Both the position numbers and the translations under genes were made by a program. Below, piece after piece: positions 1-10,465 of a stretch of DNA of 64,000 nt. The notes beneath the pieces are model-generated. The model was not told the DNA's origin. It saw only the letters and a list, made by a program, of their open reading frames with translations, and made no database searches. This stretch comes from Madurella fahalii (taxonomy: Eukaryota > Ascomycota > Sordariomycetes > Sordariales): positions 2,542,001-2,606,000 of the forward strand of contig CM056877.1 in NCBI GenBank assembly GCA_029876055.1. The letters run 5' to 3'. Numbering within the stretch: the first letter of the stretch is position 1; the number at the start of each line of letters is the position of its first letter.

Positions 1-564
1 AAGTGAAAGGGATGGATTGGGGGAGATAGGAGGGGCAATCATGGAAGCATTTAAAACCAGAGGTCAGCTTATGCTCAGCCTCCCATATACATTTCACGCC
101 CAAAAATTGAGCTCGTCGTAACGGGGCTGTAAACACAGGATCTCCGCCAAGAGGCTTGTGTATCGTTACGCAAAAACCTTAGTAGATGCAGTTTAAGTCG
201 CACACGCCTCAGCACCGGCTCGCCAGTGACTCGGCTCCCGTGCTGCTAGAGGGGACCTTAGAAAGGTTCTGGGAACTGCCGCCAGCGAGGTTGAGCTTGA
301 AAGCGCTTGACTCTGTAGCGCGATTCGGTATGGCCGGAAGGAAGGAGGCAGATGAGGGGCTCCGAACGGTGAATTCTCTCTGTAGCTGATGCGTTTGCGC
401 GGCGGCATTCCGGGGGCCGATCCGGCCCCCAAATACCTAATCATGAGCCATGACGTGACTCTGTGACGGGACCAAGGGCAACCGCCGGCAGCCTAATCAA
501 GTCAGACTCGCACATGCCGTTTCGCAACAAGGGTTAGCTTGCCATCTACACGAACATAGCCTTC
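1..564. other. gene-free left edge
   Basis: Short open frames occur on both strands here, but none resembles a known protein or shows convincing splice structure. This is probably the 3' flank of the flavoprotein gene that ends at 565, plus intergenic DNA. A gene lying mostly outside the window to the left cannot be excluded. Confidence 0.5.
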
Positions 565-2092
565 TCAGTGCCCCATCCGGGGCCTCTGGCGCCTCGAAGA
601 GCCAGACGCTTGCCCCTGCAGCTGCATCCCCGCTAAGCGTTGCACTGAGGATGCCTCAACCTGCATCGCTTCGCCGTCGCCATCCACTCGGATGATCCCA
701 TGTCCGCTCTCATCCTTCCTCGTGATGGCGAACGCCTCCAGGGCAAACTCAGACCCTCCGTTCAGCGCCATATCGGCCAGCGCCCTGCCCAACAGCGGGA
801 CAAACTTCATGGCCCAGCCGGCGGTGAAGACGGCCACGCTCTTCTCGGGCCCGCCGCGGAGGTACTCCTTGGGCACATAGTCGAGGATAAACATGTTGTC
901 TACGGGTTTAAGTAAAAAGTTAGTACCCTGGGAAACGAGGATGGGGGGAGGCGGGGGGAGGACATCCCAAACACAAAGCGCCAGCGCACTACTTACCAAA
1001 AACGTTGGTCTGCAGACAGGTAGAGTTGAAGACAGGCACGGTCGCGTCCACGCCGACGACGTGATCCCGCACAAAGGCCTGTGTGTCCGCAATGTCCTGA
1101 GCGTTGATCTCGCTCGACGCCCTGTCGCGAGGGTCCTTGATACGCCGGGTGGCCGCGTCGACGGCGATGCGGACCAGGTTGGGCGGGCCCCACGGCACGG
1201 CCGGGAAGCCGTAAAAGAGGCGCGACCGGTCGTGCTCGTCGTTGGGCGCAAACTGGAACCACATGCTGGGGAAGATGGTGCCGTTGGGTCCGGCGTTGGT
1301 GTTGAAATAGCTCGCCGTCATCTCCCAGATGTCCAGGTCGAGATGGATGCCGAAGCTGGGCTGGAGGACGTGGTTGACGTAGGCGCCGCTGGCGAGCACG
1401 ATCTTAGTTGCGTGGAAGCTCGTCTGTTTCTTACCGCGGTGCAGGGCATCGACGCGCCAGGAAGAGCAGCTGTTGTCGTAGACGACCGACGTGACTTGGG
1501 CGTGCTGCTTCGCGTCGGCGCCATAATCCTTGGCCAGTCTAAGGAGGGATCGCAGAAGCAGCGGGACGTTGACAACTCCGTTGTCTGGTGCGTAGAGTCC
1601 TTCCCAGTCTGCGGGGAGATTCCTGAACGGCCACCGGTCTTGGATCTCGTGCGCCGTCACTTGGGTTATCGCGCACATTAGATTGGGAACCTCTTATCCA
1701 CGGTAGATAGGGTGAAGCTCACGTTGCTGGTAGGCCATGTTCAACTTCTTGAGGTTGTCGATAGGCCCGAGCAAGGTGCCTTCAGGCGTCCCTTCGCCCA
1801 TGTTTGGGTCGCCAAAGTTGAGGAGGCCGCTCATCCATCGCAGAGACTCGCCGGCATCTCTCTCTAGATCATCCCAGAAGCCCATGGACGTCTTAGAAAG
1901 TCGCGCCATGAACTCCTCCGTGTACATGGTTCGGAACATGCGAACCAGGTCCGGAGAGCTGCCGGCCTGGTTGTAGAAGTTGTTTTGCTCCAGAACGAGA
2001 ACCTTCTTTCCGGCTTTAGCGACCTCATAAGTAGCCGCCAGTCCAACCGGTCCTCCTCCAATGACAATGACATCGTAGGGAGAAGTAGCCAT
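565..2092 (-). CDS. FAD-dependent oxidase, sarcosine/N-methyltryptophan oxidase type
   Basis: Predicted flavoenzyme of the DAO/monomeric sarcosine oxidase family, which oxidises secondary or N-methylated amino acids to imine plus H2O2. My model is complement(565..899, 997..1659, 1723..2092), 455 aa. The N-terminus carries a Rossmann dinucleotide site (VIVIGGGPVGLA). Near the second junction a Cys-containing stretch (CLQTNVF-DNMFILDY) matches the place where sarcosine oxidases bind FAD covalently through Cys. TAGWAMKFVP near the C-terminus matches the family's final FAD motif. The first intron (63 nt, GTGAGC...CCAAG) hides an in-frame TAA; splicing gives MAYQQ-LTAHEIQDRWPF. The second intron is 97 nt. 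It is divergent from the L-amino-acid-oxidase-like gene at 2803. I see no C-terminal SKL-type peroxisomal signal. The substrate cannot be read from sequence. Confidence 0.82.
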
Positions 2093-2802
2093 TGTGCAGA
2101 AGCTGGGTTGTGACGGTTTGGCAGTTCAACGATGGCGAACTGCTCCGGGGGCTGTATTCATCGTCCCTCCACCATGGGGAAAAGTCCCTAGCTATGGTCT
2201 TTTCGTCTTTTCATATATCCCCTTGAGCCGCCGGTGCCGCCTTTGACCAATACATTTCCCGTGGCTTCTCCACTTTGCGGTGCCAGATCACCAGTCAGGA
2301 ACAGTCGTGACCGGAGCTGAACTACTATATGCAACCGAGCGTACATGGGGCCCACATCTAGCGAAAACGAGTACCTGCCGGCCACTGATCATTGGCGGTA
2401 TTTGGAAACGATTGCATGAGTGTCTGAAACCCCTTTTCCCTTACCGGCATACTGCAGCAAAGCTGCAAGCTGCAAAGCGCGTGTTGTGGGAACGAGGTTG
2501 CCGGAGCGCCAATCATCCATCGCTTGGCGAATCTGGACGAGCTCACTCCTCACACGTGCGTGCATGGGATACCTCAATCGGGGCGATATGTTCGCGGCTA
2601 GAGCGGGCTGAACGTTATGAGACAGGAAGTTCCAAGTACACACTTGAGCCTAGGCTCTCTAGATTTATACACCCGAGAACTCCTTCGATGGAGTCGAGGT
2701 TCAAAACTTCAAACCCATTGCAACAACGGTTTTTGTTACTGACCCTACTCGCTTTAAATCTTGTGTCATAAACACCCTTCACTCCAAACCCCGGTTATAA
2801 AC
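2093..2802. promoter_or_regulatory. shared divergent promoter of two flavin oxidase genes
   Basis: A 710-bp gap separates the start codons of two divergently transcribed amine/amino-acid oxidase genes, so it must hold both promoters. I identified no specific transcription factor site. Co-regulation is inference from the arrangement. Confidence 0.5.
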
Positions 2803-4626
2803 ATGGGGGATGCTCTCAGCTTCAGAGCCCGATGGGCTATTGCACTCAATCGGCAAAAGCTTGCTAAGGAATGGCATATCGTACAGAAGGACAAGCTGAT
2901 TCCCGGACTACCTGATAGTGGTGCTGGCTTCCAGGACGACGACCATAACCTGCCTCCTGACGACGAAATGCCCCACAATCTAGCCGACTTTGTGAAGTCC
3001 CCTTCGGGACCTCCCCCGGCCCGTAAGATTGGTATTGTCGGCGCGGGGATTTCTGGTCTCTATGCCGCCATGATTCTTGAGGATCTCGATATCCCCAACC
3101 TCTCGGTCGAGATTCTCGAGGCCAACTCGCGCGTCGGCGGGCGTGTCTACACCCACAACTTTAGCGACACCCCGCACGACTACTATGATGTCGGCGCTAT
3201 GCGGTTTCCCGATATCCCCAGCATGGCCCGCACCTTTGATTTGTTCAAGCGGACCGGCGTTCCTCAGCGAAAGTACTACCTACAGGGTCTTAACACCCCT
3301 GCTCTTTTCAACAACAGGTTCTTTGTGCCCGATGCGGTGGACCCCTTCGGCGTCAGTGTTTCCAACGGCGGCAACGTACCTGATGACGTGGCTGATAACT
3401 GGTCTAATGCCCTCAACGCCGCCTTCGGTCCTTACAAAGAAGCGCTGGCTAAAGACTGGCCTACTGGTTTCGAGAAATTATTGGAAGCGGACAACCTCTC
3501 CACCCGCGCCTACCTGATGAACGGCGGCCCCAAAGGTGACGAGAAGAAGTATGACTTCTTCTCAGTCTCCTGGATGGAGACACAGAACACGGCCACGGGC
3601 CTCTTCGATCAAGCCTTCTCCGAGAGCGTCATTGATTCTTTCGATTTTGACAACCCGGCCGGGAACACGTGGAAGTGCATTGAGGGCGGCACGAGCCTAG
3701 TCACCGAAGCCATGCAGCGCTCGCTGGCCAAGACGCGCATCGAGACAAACAAGCGCGTCGAGGGCATTTACCACAACACCAGCAACCCCGCCGAGGGGAA
3801 CCTGTCCATTAAGGTTGCGGGTGAAGCCAAGGCCCGCGAGGGTTACAGCACCGTCTTTGCCACAGCCCCGCTGGGCTGTCTGGCGCGCATGGACCTGTCC
3901 ACCCTCGCCCTACACCCGTCGACCCGCGACGCGATCCGCTGCCTCCATTACGACAACTCTGTCAAGGTGGCTATGCGTTTCTCACGGCCCTGGTGGCGCA
4001 CCGACAGCGGCATCACCAAAGGCGGCGTCTCCAGCACTGACCTGTCCATCCGCGTGTGCGTCTACCCGTCCTACAACATCGACGACCCTGTCGACCAGCC
4101 GGCCGTCCTGCTGGTGTCGTACTCGTGGTCACAGGATGCTGCACGCATTGCGTCGCTGCTGAAGGCCGGCCCCGACGCGGAGAAGGAGCTGGTCGACTTC
4201 GTCTTGCGCGACATATATCGGCTGCACGCGCAGACCGTCACCGAAGAGACGGTCCGCAGCACCTTCACAGGAGACTGGCACGGCTACTCGTGGACCCACG
4301 ACCCCTACGCCGCCGGCGCCTTTGCGCTCTTCGCCCCGGGCCAGTTCCGCAATCTGTACCCCTATCTCGTCCGCCCAGCGGCCGACTGCAAGTTCCACAT
4401 TGTGGGCGAGGCTTCAAGCGCGCACCACGCTTGGATCGTTGGCTCGCTGAACAGTGCATACATGGCCGTGCATAAGTTCTTGCGTAGGTTCGAGTTGTGG
4501 GAGTACATCCAGAAGCTTGAGGAACGGTGGGGTACGGTCGACGAGCTGGATTCGGGACGCTATGGGTCGGTGCATATCCAGAATGCGCTTGGGAAGTTGC
4601 CGGAGGGGCAGCACGTCAGGGTTTGA
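2803..4626 (+). CDS. flavin amine oxidase / L-amino-acid oxidase family
   Basis: Single-exon gene, 607 aa, starting at the ATG at 2803 (context AAACATGG). An upstream in-frame TTG extension was ignored. After an N-terminal extension of about 80 residues comes the FAD-binding site (IGIVGAGISGLYAAMIL) with a following acidic residue and the GGRVYTH motif of flavin amine oxidases. The C-terminal FAD contact is recognisable (FHIVGEASSAHHAWIVGSLN). Overall it matches fungal L-amino-acid oxidases and tryptophan-monooxygenase-like proteins, which deaminate amino acids and release H2O2 and ammonium. No signal peptide is evident, so it is probably intracellular. It faces the sarcosine-oxidase-type gene across a shared promoter. 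The exact substrate is unknown; a monoamine oxidase or a secondary-metabolism role is possible. Confidence 0.85.
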   Translation: MGDALSFRARWAIALNRQKLAKEWHIVQKDKLIPGLPDSGAGFQDDDHNLPPDDEMPHNLADFVKSPSGPPPARKIGIVGAGISGLYAAMILEDLDIPNLSVEILEANSRVGGRVYTHNFSDTPHDYYDVGAMRFPDIPSMARTFDLFKRTGVPQRKYYLQGLNTPALFNNRFFVPDAVDPFGVSVSNGGNVPDDVADNWSNALNAAFGPYKEALAKDWPTGFEKLLEADNLSTRAYLMNGGPKGDEKKYDFFSVSWMETQNTATGLFDQAFSESVIDSFDFDNPAGNTWKCIEGGTSLVTEAMQRSLAKTRIETNKRVEGIYHNTSNPAEGNLSIKVAGEAKAREGYSTVFATAPLGCLARMDLSTLALHPSTRDAIRCLHYDNSVKVAMRFSRPWWRTDSGITKGGVSSTDLSIRVCVYPSYNIDDPVDQPAVLLVSYSWSQDAARIASLLKAGPDAEKELVDFVLRDIYRLHAQTVTEETVRSTFTGDWHGYSWTHDPYAAGAFALFAPGQFRNLYPYLVRPAADCKFHIVGEASSAHHAWIVGSLNSAYMAVHKFLRRFELWEYIQKLEERWGTVDELDSGRYGSVHIQNALGKLPEGQHVRV

Positions 4627-5039
4627 GGTCAAGGGGATTAAACACATACATAAGTAGAGCGTAGGGATCTGATCAGCGGATAATTATCATTCACTCTTCA
4701 ATGCATGACACCGGGTTTTCTCAACCGGAAGCACCCCTGCTCCTCTTCCTCCCAAGCTACCTAATGTGCCTGATACTTACCCATCGGAGAGCCGAAGATA
4801 AGAGATAGCGTTTTCTGTTCCTCGTTCCACCCACAACTTCACTCTCACCTACAACATGAGCGCAGCGTCTGATCTAACAGAACCTTATCTCCCTGGGCTC
4901 TCTTGTGGTGGGGCCACTTCTCAGCCACTGTACTGGAGGACGAATCGGATGCCAGGATCAAGAAGGGCCAATGAGCAACATCAAACGAGCGAGAGCATGC
5001 ACGGCTCGTTCCTCTCAGCATCCCTCAAGCATAGCGAAC

Positions 5040-6823
5040 ATGCCGACACTCGCGCGGCTCCAGCATCTGAGATGGCAGGGGCGGCTTTCTGGATCATCCA
5101 TTTCCTTCCTTGCGAGCTTCCACCAATCTACTGCAGTCTCTCAACCCACCCGAGAGACGAATGATTCGACGACGGCTCCCATTGATCATCCCATCGAAGA
5201 AGAACTGCTTCCCCGGGGGGAAGATCGGCTTCGATGGTTCACCCGACGCAACCGGGCGAGATTCTCGGCGGCCGGTTCAAAACTATTGTCAAACTCGGGT
5301 TCGGTGCTGGTTCGACGGTTTGGCTAGCCGAAAACGTCAAGTTGTGAGCTTCCCTGCTTCCATCTCGGTCAGGCCGATGGTCTGATGGGCTGCTGGATGG
5401 CTGACTCTCTTATTCTCTCGCTTTGCCGTAGCAAACGGTGGAGGACGAACCCGCCTCCCCGGTTCGTGTGCATCAAGATCGCAGCACTCGACACGGATGC
5501 TTCCGGAGAGATGGAACGATCCAAGTTGATCTCTCACGCAAAACCAACGCATGAAGGTCTCGTGTTTCTCCGGACGCCCATAGATGCGTTCCAGCTGCGA
5601 GGGCCAGAAGGGACGCACTCATGCCTCGTATTCAAGCCAATGAGAGAGACGTTATATCAGTTGCAGCGCAGGTTGAAGCGCCAGCGACTGCCGGTACCAC
5701 TGTTCAAGCTATTCATGTACTGCCTTCTCCAGGCCTTGGATTACTTGCATACCGAGTGTGACCTCATCCATACCGGTAGGGTCCGCCTCGGCCATCACAT
5801 TATCAACAAATCCCGACTTGAACCCAAAGCCCATGCTGACCGCAAGTTACCGTAGATATCAAGGACGACAACATCATGGTGTCAATCGAAAACGATGCGG
5901 TACTGACCGGCTTCGTTCGTAACGTTTTGGCGAACCCCCAGCCTAGACACATCCGGCCTAAGGACGGCCGCGTCACATACCTCTCGCAGAGTGATCTCGG
6001 TCCTTTGCGAGGTACAGGTTGCTACCCCAGCTTTCAGATTTTAACCTCAGTTTTCCGGGGCTAGCAGGAGAATCCAGTCATCTCTCCGCCATCCAATCTC
6101 ATCGCTTCCGCGCACCCGAAGTGCTGCTCGGTTGTGCATGGTCGTACAGCGTTGATATATGGTATCTCGGCCTCCTTGTAAGCGGAGATTTCTATCCAAT
6201 CGCTGCAGGGTAGTACCCAGCCATGCTAACATTGTTTATCAGATGTGGAACCTCTTGGAAGACACTAGTCTGTTTGAACGGCCTGCGGGTTCGGATGGCG
6301 AGTACGATGCGCACGTACACCTCGCACAAATGGTTTCTCTCCTAGGCGATCCGCCGAAAGAGGTGATCAGGAGAGAACGGATGCTCCGTAATCATCAGTT
6401 GGAGCAGCCGGTTATCAATCTCCGCGGGAAAACGTGCAACACCATGAACGAGTTTTGGGGCGGCCCGTTTTTCGATGACGACTGTTAGTCCCCTCATATA
6501 TCTTTCCCAGCCTACGGAATATCTCGCAGTTGCCTCACCAGCCCCTGGGGCTACTCATATACTAACGGACCGGGTATTGAACTATAGGCCAAATCATCCG
6601 GAAGGATCTTATCGACAAAGACGAAGGGAAAAAACTGTCAGATACCGTAACGGAATTGACGGGCGACGAGAAAGAGACGTTCCTCGACTTTGCCTCCGGC
6701 ATGCTTCAATGGCTCCCAGAGAAGAGGAAAACGGCCAAGGAGCTCCTTCAACACCCTTTTTCCGATTCGCTATACAAGGATCGGGAGCGAGATATAGAAG
6801 CTTGTCGTTCCCGTCATACATGA
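5040..6823 (+). pseudogene. SRPK-like protein kinase with disrupted reading frame
   Basis: Fungal SRPK/CMGC-type kinase read across clear introns at 5344-5431, 5776-5855, 6178-6242 and 6484-6587. Visible parts are the glycine loop (KLGFGAGSTVWLAE), the VAIK-type lysine (FVCIKIA), a catalytic loop HTDIKDDNIM (HTD replaces HRD), SDFN in place of DFG, the HRFRAPEVLLG segment and a C-lobe ending at TGA 6821-6823. Two breaks appear. The N-terminal PIEEELLP frame does not continue into HPTQPGEIL (around a CCCCGGGGGG run at 5215-5224). Around 6010 the frame must slip by one base to reach LPQLSDFN. Starting at ATG 5234 avoids the first break. A 47-nt intron (GTGATC...TTTCAG) would bypass the second but delete the Mg-binding Asp. 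It is therefore a pseudogene, a pseudokinase, or sequence error. Confidence 0.6.
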
Positions 6824-7678
6824 AAGACGCTAGGTTTGTTTCGGCGCCAGAGGCTACGTCCACTGAATCGGAAGGGTTTATACAACTTATGGGACGATTA
6901 GCGCCCCTTCGACTTGCCGGGTCCGTATCCACCACAACAAGCCGGCAAGTAGGAAGGTACGATGATTTACAGCTACGCGGGATATACTCCGACTCGACGA
7001 GCTCATTGTGGCAGAGTTTGGTGCCGAGATTAGGTTTTGGTTAAGCAATGCTACCGGGTGTGAAGGGTAAGGGAGCGACTAAGAGTGACAAGGAGGTCGG
7101 GGTGCTTTGGCGGGGCGTGATTTGTTCCTGTATGCTTCTGCATTCGTGAGTGTTTCGTCCTTTGGCGGTGTTCTTCTCACGGCTGACTAGCATATTCCAG
7201 TTATAATAAGATGTTCATGCGGCTGTCTTTGCGTGTAATTAGTACTAGTGTTAGGAGCGTAAATCAGAGTCTGTCGCAAGACCTGCTGAGTTGTTAGCGA
7301 TGGGGTTGTGCTGAATGTCTGAGTTGCGGGTGGGTTTATGGCAACGATGATGGAGTTCGGATCAGGCTTGACGGTTGTCTGACTATATAGATGGATATCA
7401 TGGTTTAGAGTGCCCAGACATGTGTGGCGAATGCGAGACAACAAGAAGAAATTTATCGTGTTGTGCCCAGGTGCGGTTTGCCAGTGATTAGGAGCCAGAA
7501 CTATCACGCCGAAATCCATGATTATTAAATAATCTGCACATTGAATATCCCGTATGAATGAGCATTACGAAAAATGCTTAGTACTAACGATAGCTCCTGA
7601 TACGTATGTCATGTGTGGATCATCACTACACCCGAACAATCGAAAGCCTTATCCAACGTAGACAGATATATACTCCCG
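6824..7678. other. intergenic, no gene seen
   Basis: Stretch between the kinase stop and the stop of the NACHT gene. Remaining open frames are short and have no family resemblance. It probably holds the 3' regions of the two converging genes. Confidence 0.5.
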
Positions 7679-10465
7679 TTAGCCAAACCTCGCCGTTTTC
7701 CTGGTTTGCTTGCCCGGTTCCGCTTCCATCAGAGTTCTTTTTGTGGCTGTGGCCCTCTTTGGCCGGGTGCGTTCGAAACGGTCGGGTTCGTGGTTCGGGT
7801 CCGCCCCATGCTTGAGCATGAGAGATCGTAAGCCATCGTAGCGATCTGGGTCAGTATCCGAGTAGAATAACCGCGTAAACTCTGTCCATGGAGTTTTTTG
7901 ACCCCAGGGACTGTCGTAGCGAGTGTTGGGATCAAAACCATTCTCAAGCAGATACCGAAGCATTTCCACGTGTTTGGTACGCTCCTTGGGACAGTCGGTC
8001 GAGAAGATGGTGGATATGACATAGACCAGAACAGGCTTCTCAAAATCCGCAAAGAAATCAGGCTCCTTCGGTAATATGTGGCGGACATATCCCACGACGC
8101 CGACCTTGATGACGGGTTCACGAAAGAACAGGCAGACGGGGTTGGTGTCCATGCCCCATACGTTAAGCTGTGCCTGGCCCGTCCTGTTCATCTCAGGAAT
8201 ACAACGGTCCAGATCCCGGAGGAGGTCATAGACGACTTCGGCACCGTCAGCCTCTCTGCCGTGAAAGAGAGCTTCTTCTAAAGCAGACATAAGACCGGAA
8301 GCGGTATACTGGGCGAAGTCCGTCCTATCCACAAATTTGGGGAACTTTGTTGTCTTAATGTATGCTGTGAACGCCTTCAGCAGGGATATGTTGACGTTGA
8401 AGTCAGCTGGAGCTTTTGTCTCAAGGTACATGAACATCTCGCCGGTCCTCAGAAAGTCCATGACCGTTCGGTGGAGGAACTCGACGCATTCAGTGGCCTT
8501 ATTGACTTCCAGAAGGCCGCGGCATCTGCCGTTCAGTCGACGCGAGATTTGCTTCGCTCTCGCCCTAAGCTTCTCGCGCGGTAACGGCCCCAAGGGAATC
8601 TTTCCGGCGTACTCGGGGTCCTCGAATTCGTCGTCGAGAAAACCGTAAACGGACAACGGTGCGGGTTGCCGAACCGCCAAGGACACTAGGAGTGAAGCAG
8701 CCATCTTTGAGTGGTAGAAAGGCTCGACCGATTCCAGTATCTGCCTGAAGAAGACGCCTAAGTCATTGGGGATGTTCTCCAGCCTTCTTCGTAGATCCTC
8801 GAAGCTGTCGTACTCAGTAAGGCCGTTTCGAAGGTCCCGTGTGACCAGGAACACCCAGAGGAACACGCCAGCCGCTCTCTCAGTGATTTGGTTGACAAGC
8901 CAGGCAAGTCTTTCCGGTGGGACGTCTAGGTCTTGCCACCTGGGATGCTCCTGCAACCGACTCTCAGCAAACACCCGAACATCGTTTCGTGTTAGATCCT
9001 GAACGTAAACCTTTAAGTTATCGTCTCGGCCGAGAGAGTCCTCAAAGACGTTCCAGGGCCGACTCGAAACACAGAGCTTTATATGTAGTGAACCCGCGAG
9101 ATCTTTCAACGTCCTACAAAAATCAACATGGTCGCCCTCATATTCGTCCAAGCCGTCAATGAAGAAGCAGAATTTGATACCAAGAGTGTCTTGGTCGGCT
9201 ATTCTCTGCAAGGCGAGGCGAAGCTCTGACATCTTCCACGGTTGGTACGTGAGTTCCTCGACCGTTTTGGTCCATCGCTCGGCGCACGCGGGCTCGATAA
9301 GATCTGGCTGCTGGCGAAAGATCTCGTAAAGTAACGTCCTTAGGAGGCCTTCCTGGGATTTCTGCATGGGTGTACCGGCGCTCCAGAAGTAGTGGCGGGC
9401 GATGACGATGGCCTTAGGATATGACCAGGTGGACAATGCTTGAATGGTGCTCGGGTGATCCGCGACGTACTTCATAAGTGTCGACTTGCCCGAACCGGGC
9501 TTGCCGGAGACCCAGAAGATACCGTCACCTTGCCTTAGCCAGCTGAGGAAGTTGTCGATGGAGGTTCCCGAACCCTGTTGACGGTGGGCTTCGTTGAATA
9601 CCCACTTAAAAGTCCGAGTGTGAGCATCTGCTATGCAGCTGTGTCGGGCTGGGAGACTGGGATAGTCCAGGCTCCTGAGAATTGTGTTTTCCTTTACCAC
9701 GCTTGCCCTTGAGACTCTGAGCTGGGACAGCTTGCTCTCGAGCGCCGCAATGTCATTTGCAATGCAAAGCGGCTTGGCCCCGGTCCTGGAACTGGCCGCT
9801 GAGATACAAGAGCCCAATGTGCTAATCGCCTGCTTCAAGCTGTCGAGTTTTACCGAGTTCTGCAGATCAAGATGCCGCCTTTCCGCGAGCAAATCCCTCA
9901 GTTGTGCTTGATAGCGGCTCTGCCAGTAACTGGAAGGGGGGAGACCGCACAGGTTAACATCGGGGTCCATGAGAGCCTGTAATGAGGGTGATGGATTTAC
10001 CTACTTCGTCAACGCACACACCTGAAGTGTCAGAGATGTCTGAGTGTAGTGCAGCCTCTGCTCCAGCCTAGCAATCTCATCGCTCTTCCACACCCCCTTT
10101 AGGGCAAGTCTGAAGCTCTGCCATCGATGCTTGGTTCCATCGTCGCTTTTAAGCATCTGAACAATGTTCAAAAGCTTGTCGCAATCCTCCTTGCAAGACC
10201 TGGACAGGTCGTTGATGGCAAACACGCGGTTGACGATATCCGGCTTCTCACTTACCGCCTCGAGCATCGCATCCCTTTGGGATGCCAGCTCAAGTTCTGA
10301 GCTCAAGCTATGGAGGCGCCCATAGACTGTGTCCAAGGTCGTGACCTCACTGGTGGCGCCGTCTGCCGACGTGGAGATCTCCCTGATCTTGAATATCAGA
10401 CTTGATGCAAAACTGACAAATTGGATCACATTAGCAGCTAGCCCGAGAGCGGTCAGCGGCTCCAT
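7679..10465 (-). CDS. NACHT-domain STAND (NLR-like) protein
   Basis: Fungal STAND NTPase of the kind involved in nonself recognition and heterokaryon incompatibility. The model is complement(7679..9976, 10022..10465), 913 aa, with one 45-nt intron (CTGCAG|gtgtgt...tacag|GCTCTC) that keeps frame. The first 150 or so residues (starting MEPLTALGLAANVIQFV) match the Helo-like / fungal N-terminal effector domain. The NACHT core follows: Walker A (SGKPGSGKSTLMKY) near residue 300 and Walker B (CFFIDGLDEYEGD) near 420. The C-terminal third has only weak ankyrin-like units (YLLENGFDPNT, LMLKHGADPNHE) and a basic, NLS-like tail. A long repeat sensor array is missing, so it may be a short or eroded member. 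The family role is known; any recognition specificity here is unknown. Confidence 0.85.

Noticed and set aside
893..1681. 262-codon ORF on the + strand
   Set aside because: Antisense shadow of the flavoprotein gene; no motif, and the opposite strand is clearly coding.
1660..1722. In-frame TAA in the sarcosine-oxidase-type gene, suggesting a nonsense pseudogene
   Set aside because: A 63-nt intron with GTGAGC donor, CTAAT branch and AAG acceptor removes it and gives a family-typical LTAHEIQDRW junction.
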